This document shows, piece after piece, positions 42,058-50,684 of a stretch of 64,000 nt of DNA; position 1 is the first letter of the stretch; every line of letters begins with the position of its first letter. The stretch lies in assembly GCA_039920745.1 (NCBI GenBank), contig JBDSDD010000037.1, forward strand, positions 186,001-250,000, read 5' to 3'. The notes under the pieces are model-generated. The model ran no database searches. It saw nothing but the letters and a program-made list of their open reading frames with translations, and had not been told where the DNA came from. The translations under genes and the position numbers were made by a program. Source of the DNA: Scleromatobacter sp039920745 (GTDB lineage Bacteria > Pseudomonadota > Gammaproteobacteria > Burkholderiales > Burkholderiaceae_C).

Positions 42058-42975
42058 ATGGTCACCAAAAAACCCAAAGGCCTCGGCATGGGCCTCGAAG
42101 CCCTGCTCGGCCCCAAGATCGACGAGACGCCGGCGCCCGCGGGCGGCCCGACGCAGCCGACCACGCTGAAGCTGACGCAGATGCAGGCCGGCAAGTACCA
42201 GCCGCGCACCCGCATGGACGAGGGCTCGCTGTACGAGCTCGCGGAAAGCATCCGCAGCCAGGGCATCATGCAGCCGATCCTCGTGCGCCCGCTCGAGAGC
42301 GCGGGCGCGAAGGCGCAGCGCTACGAGATCATCGCCGGCGAGCGCCGCTTCCGCGCCGCACGCCTGGCCGGGCTCGACGAAGTGCCGGTGCTGGTGCGCG
42401 AGGTACCCGACGAATCGGCCGCCGTGATGGCGCTGATCGAGAACATCCAGCGCGAGGACCTCAATCCGCTGGAAGAGGCGCAAGGCCTGAAGCGCCTCGT
42501 CGACGAATTCGGCATGACGCACGAGCTCGCCGCGCAGGCCGTCGGCCGCTCGCGCAGCGCGGCCAGCAACCTGCTGCGCCTGCTCAACCTCGCCGCGCCG
42601 GTGCAGCAATTGCTGATGGCCGGCGACCTGGACATGGGCCATGCGCGCGCGCTGCTCACGCTGGAGCCCGCGCAGCAGATCCTCAACGCGACGGAGATCG
42701 TCGCCAAGAAGATGTCCGTGCGCGACGCCGAGAAGCTCGTCGCCCGCAGCCAGGTCACCGGCCGCCAGTCGCCGCTGCTGCGCGTGAAGAAGGAAAAGCG
42801 CGGCGACCTTGCCCGCATCGAGGAGCAGCTGGCCGACCGGCTGGCCGCCGTCGTCGAGATCCGCATGCTCAAGAAGACGCGTCACGGCGAGTCCGGCGAG
42901 ATCGCGATCTCGTTCGGCTCCAACGACGAGCTGGGCGGACTGCTCGAACGCCTCGGGCTCACCGAGGAACAGTGA
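42058..42975 (+). CDS. parB: chromosome-partitioning protein ParB
   Basis: CTP-dependent DNA clamp that loads on parS near the replication origin. The 305-aa protein has the usual parts: N-terminal KKPKGLGMGLEALLG (ParA-interacting), the ParB/Srx CTP-binding domain with IAGERRFRAARLAG near residue 95-108 and ENIQREDLNPLEEA near 127-140, a HTH (HELAAQAVGRSRSAASNLLRLL) and a C-terminal dimerisation domain. parA is not adjacent in the window, and no parS consensus was found. The start codon follows a repeat element and has no clear ribosome site. Confidence 0.94.
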   Translation: MVTKKPKGLGMGLEALLGPKIDETPAPAGGPTQPTTLKLTQMQAGKYQPRTRMDEGSLYELAESIRSQGIMQPILVRPLESAGAKAQRYEIIAGERRFRAARLAGLDEVPVLVREVPDESAAVMALIENIQREDLNPLEEAQGLKRLVDEFGMTHELAAQAVGRSRSAASNLLRLLNLAAPVQQLLMAGDLDMGHARALLTLEPAQQILNATEIVAKKMSVRDAEKLVARSQVTGRQSPLLRVKKEKRGDLARIEEQLADRLAAVVEIRMLKKTRHGESGEIAISFGSNDELGGLLERLGLTEEQ

Positions 42976-43005
42976 CGCGCGGCGGCCGGCCCGCCGCGTC
43001 CGTCC

Positions 43006-44604
43006 TCAGGGCAGGTTGCTGGTGATGCGCGTCACCGAGCCCGCACTGGCCGGCGTGAACTGCCAGGCGTCGCGGCGGTCGGTCTCGCCGCTGCCGAAGC
43101 CCGCGGTGGCGGAGAGGAAGGTCTGGCCCGACAGCGACGCCGTCAGTCCGGCCATCGCGTCGCCCCGCGTCCACGACGTGGCCGCGGCGATGTTGCCGAG
43201 AGCCGTCGAGGTGCCGGCCAACGACAGCTGGGTCAGGGCACCGGCCGCGCAGAAGTCGCCCACGCCGCTCGCCACGCACGCGAGCACGGCCACCGGCGCG
43301 GCCTGCTGATCCACCCGCGCGCTGGCCGAGCGCACTGCACCGACGTATTGCAGGCCCGCGCCCAGTGTCGTGCGCATGGTCGCGTCGCCGCTCACCAGCG
43401 AGACGGCGGTCGCCGCCTCTGTGGTGCCGCCGATCACCAACCCCTGTTGCGACGACCCCAACAACGTGAGATCCAGCGTCGCCGACTCGACGAGCGTGAC
43501 GTGGCCATCGCTCTTGCGCACGGTCTCGACCTGGGTGTAGGTCTGCGTGGCCGACGCCGCCGTGATCTCGCTCGCGGCGATGTAGCTGCCGGCATCGATC
43601 AGCGCCGAGGGCGTGGCGGTGAAGGTTCCGAGCGACTGCACCTGGCCGTTGGCAACGCTGGACAACGCGCCGCCATCGGTGAAGTAGAGCGACTGCGCGT
43701 CAACGCTCGACAGCATCGCGTTGCCGTTGACGAAGGTGTACAGGGGCGAGGCGTCGACCGTGACCGAGCCGGCGCTCCAGTGCAACTCGCGCAGGTGGCC
43801 GCCAACCCGCGCATAGCCCAGCCCGGCCTGGGCAGGGTCGACGCCGACCCAGCCGTCGGTGGTGGCCATGGCCGCGACCTCGGGCACCGCCACCGGCGTG
43901 AACGTGGCGTCGAAGACCTGGTACGAGGTCGGCGTGACGTGGATGCCTGACTGGGCCCCCAGCGATGCGAAGAAGTACTGCGGCAAGCCGGTGCCGGCGT
44001 CGCGCAACGGGGCAATGATGCGCAGCACCGAGACGGGCGCGGTGGTGGCCGCCATCGACGTGCGGATCGCCCAGTGGTGGCTGCCGCCCTGCACGTCGAC
44101 CCAGGCATCGTCCCCACCCGCGTTCATCGGCGTCGCGCCGACCGGCAGGAACACGTCGACCGCGCTCGACAACTGCACCGGCACGTGCGACTGGCCGCCG
44201 CGCAGGTCGATCGAGTACAGCTTGCCGTCGTTGTCGTAGAACACCTTTGCATGGCCCAGCGTGGTCACCGTGTGCGTGGTGGCGTCGTAGGTGCGCGCGT
44301 CCGAGAACACGAGGTGCGACGCGGTCCACACGATGCCGTTGCTCTGCACGAGGCGCACGCTCTGGATCGCCACCGCGGGGTGGGCTGGATCCCAGACGCG
44401 GACGGTCTGGCTGTTGCTGTCGCCGGCGACGAACTCGGCCAGCAACCAGGCCGACTCGGACGGCGCTGGCGCTGGCGGCGATGGCGCTGGCGTCGGAGTC
44501 GAGCCTGCGCCCCCCCCACCGCCGCATCCGGTGAGAGGGGCAGCGAAGGTCGCGCAGGCAACGGTCAGCCACAGGAGGCGCAGGCGCGTCTCGGTTCGAA
44601 TCAT
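43006..44604 (-). CDS. lipoprotein of unknown function (532 aa)
   Basis: ATG 44604 has GGAGA upstream. The N-terminus is a lipoprotein signal (RLLWLTVACATFAAPLTGC, Cys near 27) followed by Gly and Pro/Ser/Thr-rich linkers. The remaining 480 residues are Ala/Gly/Thr/Val-rich beta-strand sequence with repeated short blocks (such as VSLVSGDATMRTTLGAGL), suggesting a beta-propeller or similar surface fold. No enzyme motif. It probably sits on the outer membrane. Convergent with parB (30 bp between stops). Confidence 0.82.
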   Translation of the reverse strand: MIRTETRLRLLWLTVACATFAAPLTGCGGGGGAGSTPTPAPSPPAPAPSESAWLLAEFVAGDSNSQTVRVWDPAHPAVAIQSVRLVQSNGIVWTASHLVFSDARTYDATTHTVTTLGHAKVFYDNDGKLYSIDLRGGQSHVPVQLSSAVDVFLPVGATPMNAGGDDAWVDVQGGSHHWAIRTSMAATTAPVSVLRIIAPLRDAGTGLPQYFFASLGAQSGIHVTPTSYQVFDATFTPVAVPEVAAMATTDGWVGVDPAQAGLGYARVGGHLRELHWSAGSVTVDASPLYTFVNGNAMLSSVDAQSLYFTDGGALSSVANGQVQSLGTFTATPSALIDAGSYIAASEITAASATQTYTQVETVRKSDGHVTLVESATLDLTLLGSSQQGLVIGGTTEAATAVSLVSGDATMRTTLGAGLQYVGAVRSASARVDQQAAPVAVLACVASGVGDFCAAGALTQLSLAGTSTALGNIAAATSWTRGDAMAGLTASLSGQTFLSATAGFGSGETDRRDAWQFTPASAGSVTRITSNLP

Positions 44605-45058
44605 GGGTTGTCTCCGCAAGGGGTCGGGACGCCGCGAAGGCCCGGTGAGCCCGGGCGGGCGGTGCAGTGCGCGACAAGACGAGGGCTCGCCAGGCCCGGT
44701 GGGAGACTCGGGGCTGGCAAGCGGGTCAATCGGCACACGCGTGGAAAGAATCCTACAAGCGAGTTGAAATGTAGGTCGAGAAAGGACAAGATGAAACCGG
44801 AACAACACCCTATTCGACGCATCGCCGAACACAAAACCGTCGCACGCTGTAACCTACGGATTCAGAGAAAGCTCCCCGTCCTTGACCCCGCTGAACGGAC
44901 TGCTCTGATGGCGCCTTGACTCACCGATACGTACTTCCCGCAAGAACGTTTCGGTCTGGCCCGGACTCCATCAAAACATTCCAGACGCAAGCGCCTGGCC
45001 CGACTCGATCGATATCGGGTTCGGCGCTTGCAGTGTCACTTCAGCCCGGAGGTTTGTC
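44605..45058. other. 454-bp intergenic region upstream of prkA
   Basis: No supportable gene; a 42-codon frame at 44791-44919 has a fair ribosome site but poor codon use. The right end carries a possible sigma-54 promoter and the GGAGG ribosome site of prkA. The left end must hold the promoter of the minus-strand lipoprotein gene. Confidence 0.5.
45018..45031 (+). promoter_or_regulatory. possible sigma-54 (-24/-12) promoter of prkA
   Basis: GG (45018-45019), ten bases, GC (45030-45031), with CTTGCA at the -12 side, 28 bp before the prkA start. The -24 side is a poor match to TGGCAC. Homologous yeaGH operons are sigma-54/RpoS dependent in enterobacteria, which is the main reason to list it. 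Confidence 0.3.
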
Positions 45059-46981
45059 ATGGACGTGATCAGCCAGTTCGCTGCCCGCTACGAACGTACC
45101 CGCGAGGAAGAACTCTCGCTCGAAGAGTACCTGGCGGAATGCAAGCGCAACCCCCTGGCATACGCCACGGCACCGGAGCGCATGCTCAAGGCCATTGGGG
45201 AGCCGCAGTCGATCGACACGCGCAACGATCCGCGCATGTCCCGGCTGTTCGCCAACAAGGTGATCAAGATCTATCCCGCCTTCGCCGAGTTCTACGGCAT
45301 GGAAGACGCGATCGAGCAGGTCGTCTCCTACTTCCGGCACGCCGCGCAAGGCCTCGAAGAGAAGAAGCAGATCCTCTATCTGCTGGGCCCGGTGGGCGGC
45401 GGCAAGAGTTCCATCGCCGAGCGTCTCAAGGCGTTGATGGAGCAGGTGCCTTTCTACGCCATCAAGGATTCGCCGGTCAACGAGTCGCCGCTGGGGCTGT
45501 TCAATGCGATCGAGGATGGCGGCATCCTCGAAAGCGAATACGGGATCCCGAAGCGCTACCTCAACCGCATCATGTCGCCCTGGGCCGTGAAGCGCCTCGA
45601 GGAGTTCGGCGGCGACATCCGCAAGTTCAGGGTGGTCAAGCGCCGCCCGTCCATCCTCAGGCAAGTGGGCATCAGCAAGACGGAACCGGGCGACGAGAAC
45701 AACCAGGACATTTCCGCGCTGGTCGGCAAGGTCGACATCCGCAAGCTCGAGAGCTTTGCGCAGGACGATCCGGACGCCTACAGCTACTCCGGCGGGCTGT
45801 GCCTGGCCAACCAGGGCCTGCTCGAGTTCGTCGAGATGTTCAAGGCCCCGATCAAGGTGCTGCACCCGCTGCTGACTGCCACGCAGGAAGGCAACTTCAA
45901 GGGCACCGAAGGCTTCGGCGCGATCCCGTTCGACGGCATCGTGCTGGCCCACTCCAACGAGAGCGAGTGGAAGACCTTCCGCAACAACAAGAACAACGAG
46001 GCCTTCCTTGACCGGATCTACATCGTCAAGGTGCCGTACTGCCTGCGCGTCAGCGAGGAAGTCAAGATCTACGAGAAGCTCATCCGCGGCTCGTCGCTGG
46101 CCGAGGCCACCTGCGCGCCGGGCACGCTCAAGATCATGGCGCAGTTCGCGATGCTCACGCGCCTGAAGGAGCCGGAGAACTCGTCGCTGTACTCCAAGAT
46201 GCAGATCTATGACGGCGAGAACCTCAAGGACACCGACCCGCGCGCCAAGAGCTACCAGGAGTACCGCGACTACGCCGGCGTCGACGAAGGCATGAGCGGC
46301 ATCTCCACGCGCTTCGCCTACAAGATCCTGTCGCGCGTCTTCAACTTCGACAGCCTGGAGGTGGCCGCCAATCCGGTGCACCTGATGTACGTGCTCGAGC
46401 AGCAGATCGAGCGCGAGCAGTTCCCGGCAGAGACCGAGCAGAAGTACGTCTCGTTCATCAAGGAGAACCTGGCGCCGCGCTACGCCGAGTTCATCGGCAA
46501 GGAAATCCAGACCGCCTACCTTGAGAGCTACTCCGAGTACGGCCAGAACATCTTCGATCGCTACGTCACCTACGCCGACTACTGGATCCAGGACCAGGAG
46601 TACCGCGACACCGACACCGGCGAGGTGTTCGACCGCAGCGCGCTCAACGGCGAACTCGAGAAGATCGAGAAGCCGGCGGGTATCTCCAACCCGAAGGACT
46701 TCCGCAACGAGATCGTCAATTTCGTCCTGCGCGCCCGCGCGCAGAACGCGGGCAAGAACCCGCTGTGGACGAGCTACGAGAAGTTGCGCGTGGTCATCGA
46801 GAAGAAGATGTTCTCCAACACGGAGGAACTGCTGCCGGTCATCAGCTTCAACGCCAAGGCAAGCGCCGACGAGGCCCGCAAACACGAGGACTTCGTCAAC
46901 CGGATGGTGCAGAAGGGCTACACGCCCAAGCAGGTACGCCTGCTCTGCGAGTGGTATCTCCGCGTCCGGAAAAGCTCCTGA
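45059..46981 (+). CDS. prkA: PrkA-type serine protein kinase (YeaG)
   Basis: The 640-aa protein is a PrkA/YeaG kinase: an AAA-like N-terminal region with the P-loop LLGPVGGGKSS near residues 108-118, GGLCLANQGLLEFVEMFKAP and ATQEGNFKGTEGFGAIPFDGIVLAHSNESEW in the middle, and the PrkA C-terminal domain. In enterobacteria it acts with YeaH in the nutrient-stress and stationary-phase response. GGAGG lies 7 bp before ATG 45059. It heads the operon prkA-yeaH-spoVR. Confidence 0.96.
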   Translation: MDVISQFAARYERTREEELSLEEYLAECKRNPLAYATAPERMLKAIGEPQSIDTRNDPRMSRLFANKVIKIYPAFAEFYGMEDAIEQVVSYFRHAAQGLEEKKQILYLLGPVGGGKSSIAERLKALMEQVPFYAIKDSPVNESPLGLFNAIEDGGILESEYGIPKRYLNRIMSPWAVKRLEEFGGDIRKFRVVKRRPSILRQVGISKTEPGDENNQDISALVGKVDIRKLESFAQDDPDAYSYSGGLCLANQGLLEFVEMFKAPIKVLHPLLTATQEGNFKGTEGFGAIPFDGIVLAHSNESEWKTFRNNKNNEAFLDRIYIVKVPYCLRVSEEVKIYEKLIRGSSLAEATCAPGTLKIMAQFAMLTRLKEPENSSLYSKMQIYDGENLKDTDPRAKSYQEYRDYAGVDEGMSGISTRFAYKILSRVFNFDSLEVAANPVHLMYVLEQQIEREQFPAETEQKYVSFIKENLAPRYAEFIGKEIQTAYLESYSEYGQNIFDRYVTYADYWIQDQEYRDTDTGEVFDRSALNGELEKIEKPAGISNPKDFRNEIVNFVLRARAQNAGKNPLWTSYEKLRVVIEKKMFSNTEELLPVISFNAKASADEARKHEDFVNRMVQKGYTPKQVRLLCEWYLRVRKSS

Positions 46982-47071
46982 AGTCGCCCCGCAACAAAGC
47001 CTCCACCGAAACCGAACGGTCACCCATGAGCCACACGCTGCCGGCGCTGCCGCTCATACGTTTCGTCGGGA

Positions 47072-47161
47072 GTTCAAGGGAGCGCTGGAACCGGCTCTGC
47101 CGGGCCAGTCGCGGAGCGCCCCCTCGGGGGGCAGCGAGCGCCAGCGAGCGTGGGGGCTAAC
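47072..47161 (+). repeat. intergenic repeat family copy between prkA and yeaH
   Basis: Starts GTTCAAGGGAGCGCTGG, contains CCGGCTCTGCCGGGCC and GCCCCCTCGGGGGGCAGCGAGCGCCAGCGAGCGTGGGGG, and ends two bases before the yeaH ATG, so GTGGGGG may serve as its ribosome site. Confidence 0.8.
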
Positions 47162-47163
47162 GG

Positions 47164-48450
47164 ATGCTTCAGCAAATCATCGATCGACGGCTGTCCGGCA
47201 AGAACAAGTCGGTCGGCAACCGCGAGCGCTTCCTGCGCCGCCACAAGGAACAGATCCGCGAGGCCGTGCGCCGCGCGGTCGATGGTCGCGGCATTCGCGA
47301 CCTCGAGAAGGGCGAAGACGTCCATATCCCCAAGCGCGACCTCAGCCAGCCGGTCTTCGGGCACGGCCAGGGCGGCAAGCGCGAAGCGGTGCACCCGGGC
47401 AACAGCGAGTACATGACCGGCGACCGCGTGAAGCGGCCCGACGGCGGCGGCGGTAGCGGCGGCGGTGGCGGCCAGGCCAGCGATTCCGGCGAGGGGGACG
47501 ACGACTTCGTGTTCCACCTCACCAAGGAAGAGTTCATGCAGGCGTTCTTCGACGACCTCGCGTTGCCGAATCTCACCCGCACGCAGCTCGCCGAGATCCC
47601 GGAATACAAGTCGCACCGCGCCGGCTTCGTCAACGACGGCACGCCCAGCAATCTCAGCATCGTGCGGTCGATGCGTGGCGCGCTCGGCCGGCGCATCGCG
47701 CTGAGCGCCGACAGCCGCGGCGAGTTGCGCGAGGCCGAGGCCGCGCTGGCGCTGCTCGAGGAACAGGACGCCAAGGACGTCGTCTCGCTCAAGCAGAAGG
47801 CCGACCTGCTCGAGCGGATCAAGCTCCTCAAGGGCCACATCGCCCGCGTGCCCTTCCTCGATCCACTGGACCTGAAATTCCGCAACCGCGTGAGGGTGCC
47901 GGTGCCGTCCTCGCGTGCCGTGATGTTCTGCGTGATGGATGTGTCGGGCTCGATGGACGAGTCGCGCAAGGATCTCGCCAAGCGCTTCTTCATCCTGCTG
48001 TACCTGTTCCTGACGCGGCACTACGACAAGATCGAGGTCGTCTTCATCCGCCACCACACGCAGGCAGCCGAGGTCGACGAACAGAACTTCTTCCACGCCA
48101 CCGAGACTGGCGGCACCGTCGTCTCCAGCGCGCTGGTGCTGATGGACGAGATCATCCGCGCGCGCTTTCCCGCTGACCAGTGGAACATCTACGGCGCGCA
48201 GGCCAGCGACGGCGACAACTGGCACCACGACAGCGGTCGTTGCCGGGAACTGCTCGTCGACAAGATCCTGCCCAAGTGCCGCTACTTCGCCTACGTGCAG
48301 GTCGCCGAGCCCGAGCAGAACCTCTGGGAAGAGTATCAGCGCCTGGTCGGCGAAGTGCCGCACTTCGCGATGCGCAAGGCGATCGAGGCCTCGCAGATCT
48401 ATCCGGTGTTCCGCGACCTGTTTCGCAAGGAAGGAGCGCCGGCCACATGA
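47164..48450 (+). CDS. yeaH: YeaH/YhbH family protein (DUF444)
   Basis: The 428-aa protein starts MLQQIIDRRLSGKNKSVGNRERFLRRHKEQIREAVRRAV, the typical opening of DUF444 proteins, has a Gly-rich linker (about 97-112) and a von Willebrand-like domain with the metal site DVSGSMDES near 258-266 and IRHHTQAAEVDEQNFFHATETGGTVVSSAL near 297-325. It forms a functional pair with PrkA in stress and stationary-phase physiology. Biochemical activity is unknown. Confidence 0.95.
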   Translation: MLQQIIDRRLSGKNKSVGNRERFLRRHKEQIREAVRRAVDGRGIRDLEKGEDVHIPKRDLSQPVFGHGQGGKREAVHPGNSEYMTGDRVKRPDGGGGSGGGGGQASDSGEGDDDFVFHLTKEEFMQAFFDDLALPNLTRTQLAEIPEYKSHRAGFVNDGTPSNLSIVRSMRGALGRRIALSADSRGELREAEAALALLEEQDAKDVVSLKQKADLLERIKLLKGHIARVPFLDPLDLKFRNRVRVPVPSSRAVMFCVMDVSGSMDESRKDLAKRFFILLYLFLTRHYDKIEVVFIRHHTQAAEVDEQNFFHATETGGTVVSSALVLMDEIIRARFPADQWNIYGAQASDGDNWHHDSGRCRELLVDKILPKCRYFAYVQVAEPEQNLWEEYQRLVGEVPHFAMRKAIEASQIYPVFRDLFRKEGAPAT

Positions 48451-48520
48451 GTTCGCACGGCCGCCCGAAGGACGAAGGCCCCCGCTTGGCGGGGAGACGC
48501 GCAGCGTCAGGGGTGCAAAA

Positions 48521-50134
48521 ATGACCTTCCTCGAAAACAGACGCGCGGTCGGCCGCAATGCGAGTGCCGACGAGTATGGCGGCCGCCGTCGCCAGGGGCC
48601 GCCGCTCGAGATCGCGGCGCTCAAGGAGCGGCCCTCGCAACCACTGCCCTCGCCCAGCGACTGGACGTTCGACTTGATCGAGCAGTACCACGAGGTGATC
48701 CGTGCCACGGCACAGCGCTTCGGTCTCGACACCTATCCGAACCAGCTCGAGATCATCACATCCGAGCAGATGATGGACGCCTACGCCAGCGTGGGCATGC
48801 CGGTGAACTACCGCCATTGGAGCTACGGCAAGGAGTTCATTGCCACCGAGAAGAACTACAAGCGCGGCCAGATGGGCCTCGCCTACGAGATCGTCATCAA
48901 CTCCGAGCCGTGCATCTCCTACCTGATGGAGGAGAACACGATGGCCATGCAGGCGCTCGTCATCGCGCATGCGGCCTACGGTCACAACAGCTTCTTCAAG
49001 GGCAACTACCTGTTCCGGATGTGGACGGACGCGTCGTCGATCATCGACTACCTCGTCTACTCGAAGAACTACGTGGCCGAATGCGAGGGGCGCTACGGAC
49101 TCGAAGCCGTCGAGGAACTGCTCGACTCCTGCCACGCGCTGATGAACCATGGTGTCGACCGCTACCGCCGGCCCAGCAAGCTCTCGCTCGCGCAGGAGCA
49201 GGCGGCGCGCGCGGACCGCGAGGCTTACGCACAGTTGCAGGTCAACGACTTGTGGCGCACGCTGCCGCGCAAGGCTGCCACCGATGATCCCACCGCCGCG
49301 GAGCGCCGCTTCCCGTCCGAACCGCAGGAAAACCTGCTGTACTTCATCGAGAAGAACGCTCCACTGCTCGAACCCTGGCAGCGCGAGATCGTGCGCATCG
49401 TGCGCAAGGTCGCGCAGTACTTCTACCCGCAGCGCCAGACCCAGGTGATGAACGAGGGCTGGGCCACGTTCTGGCACCACCGGCTGCTCAACCAGATGTA
49501 CGACGACGGCTACCTGGCCGACGGCATGATGATCGAGTGGCTGAAGTCGCACACCAACGTCGTGGCGCAGCCGCCGGTCACCTCGCGCAACTATTCGGGC
49601 ATCAACCCGTACGCGCTGGGCTTCGCGATGTTCACCGACATCAAGCGCATCTGCGAGAAACCCACCGACGAGGATCGCCAGTGGTTTCCCGACTTCGCCG
49701 GCACCCCATGGCTGCCCACGCTGGACCACGCGATGCGCAACTTCAAGGACGAGAGCTTCATCGGCCAGTACCTGTCGCCCAAGCTGATGCGCGACTTCAG
49801 GCTGTTCTCCATCGTCGATGACGAGAAGGACAGCGAGCTCGAGATCTCCGCGATCCACGACGAGAACGGCTACCGCAGGCTGCGCGAGTCGCTGTCGCGC
49901 CAATACGACCTGGGATCGCGCGAACCCAACATCCAGGTCTGGAACGTCAATCTTCGCGGTGACCGCTCACTCACGTTGCGCCATACACAGCATAACGACC
50001 GGCCATTGCACGACACCTCGCAGGAGGTGCTCAAGCACGTTGCCAGGCTATGGGGTTTCGACGTCCACCTGGAGAGCGTCAACGGCGCCAGCGAGACCAC
50101 GCGGCGCTGGTCCGTGGCACCAACCAAGGGCTGA
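48521..50134 (+). CDS. SpoVR family protein (YcgB)
   Basis: The 537-aa protein has the SpoVR/YcgB core from about residue 46: PSDWTFDLIEQYHEVI, YRHWSYGKEFIATEKNYKRGQMGLAYEIVINS (about 90-125), a His-rich AHAAYGHNSFFKGNYLF and NEGWATFWHHRLLNQMYDDG near 310, which gives it the look of a metal-dependent enzyme although none is proven. The first 45 residues are a variable extension. It is the third gene of the conserved prkA-yeaH-spoVR set. Confidence 0.94.
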   Translation: MTFLENRRAVGRNASADEYGGRRRQGPPLEIAALKERPSQPLPSPSDWTFDLIEQYHEVIRATAQRFGLDTYPNQLEIITSEQMMDAYASVGMPVNYRHWSYGKEFIATEKNYKRGQMGLAYEIVINSEPCISYLMEENTMAMQALVIAHAAYGHNSFFKGNYLFRMWTDASSIIDYLVYSKNYVAECEGRYGLEAVEELLDSCHALMNHGVDRYRRPSKLSLAQEQAARADREAYAQLQVNDLWRTLPRKAATDDPTAAERRFPSEPQENLLYFIEKNAPLLEPWQREIVRIVRKVAQYFYPQRQTQVMNEGWATFWHHRLLNQMYDDGYLADGMMIEWLKSHTNVVAQPPVTSRNYSGINPYALGFAMFTDIKRICEKPTDEDRQWFPDFAGTPWLPTLDHAMRNFKDESFIGQYLSPKLMRDFRLFSIVDDEKDSELEISAIHDENGYRRLRESLSRQYDLGSREPNIQVWNVNLRGDRSLTLRHTQHNDRPLHDTSQEVLKHVARLWGFDVHLESVNGASETTRRWSVAPTKG

Positions 50135-50258
50135 GCAAATCCCACGCGCCTCATCGTTTTCCAGCAGAAACGACCCATTCGTCCAGGTTGTGGATGACTT
50201 GAATCGTCGCTGGATGTAACGTGCGGGTGAGGCACAACGATTCCAGGGAGATTTCTCG

Positions 50259-50660
50259 ATGCTCAAGGTCGCACTCGTTTCGGCGACCATCCTGGTGGCC
50301 GCGTCGGCGGCGCACGCCGCCAACACCGATCTCGAGTCCAGTGCGCCGGCCCCGGTCGCCGCGCCCTGCCATCCCGTGCAATCGATGGATCTCGACTGCG
50401 CGTTGCGCGTCATCGACGCCAACGGCGACGGCACGGTCTCGGCTGCCGAACTGGCCAGCTTCGCTACCCCCGCACCGCCCGTTGTCGACTGGACGCCGCT
50501 GCGCCCGCCCCACAGCACCGGCCTCGACTTCAAGGACGCCGCCACCGAGCCCGCCAGCGTGCTGCACGCCACGCTGGATCAGGACGACTCGCACCGACTC
50601 ATCCCGGCGCTGTTTGCGCTCGGGGCGCTGGTGATCCTGCTGCGCAAGCGCCCGGTCTGA
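50259..50660 (+). CDS. exported EF-hand protein with C-terminal anchor
   Basis: The 133-aa protein has a signal peptide (MLKVALVSATILVAASAAHA), one canonical EF-hand loop DANGDGTVSAAE at about residues 53-64 (Asp/Asn/Asp ligands at 1, 3, 5 and Glu at 12), and a C-terminal hydrophobic helix followed by RKRPV (about 113-133), resembling a sorting or membrane-anchor tail. Two Cys (CHPVQSMDLDC) may form a disulfide. It likely binds calcium in the periplasm. It follows spoVR by 124 bp, so it may have its own promoter. Confidence 0.8.
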   Translation: MLKVALVSATILVAASAAHAANTDLESSAPAPVAAPCHPVQSMDLDCALRVIDANGDGTVSAAELASFATPAPPVVDWTPLRPPHSTGLDFKDAATEPASVLHATLDQDDSHRLIPALFALGALVILLRKRPV

Positions 50661-50684
50661 GCGACGCGGCGCGGCGCGCGCCGG

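Noticed and set aside
42000..43000. parS site near parB
   Set aside because: No TGTTTCACGTGAAACA or close variant seen in the window.
44791..44919. 42-codon frame with an AAAGGACAAG ribosome-site-like sequence upstream of prkA
   Set aside because: Codon use is unlike the host and no conserved feature is visible; kept only as a note in the intergenic region.
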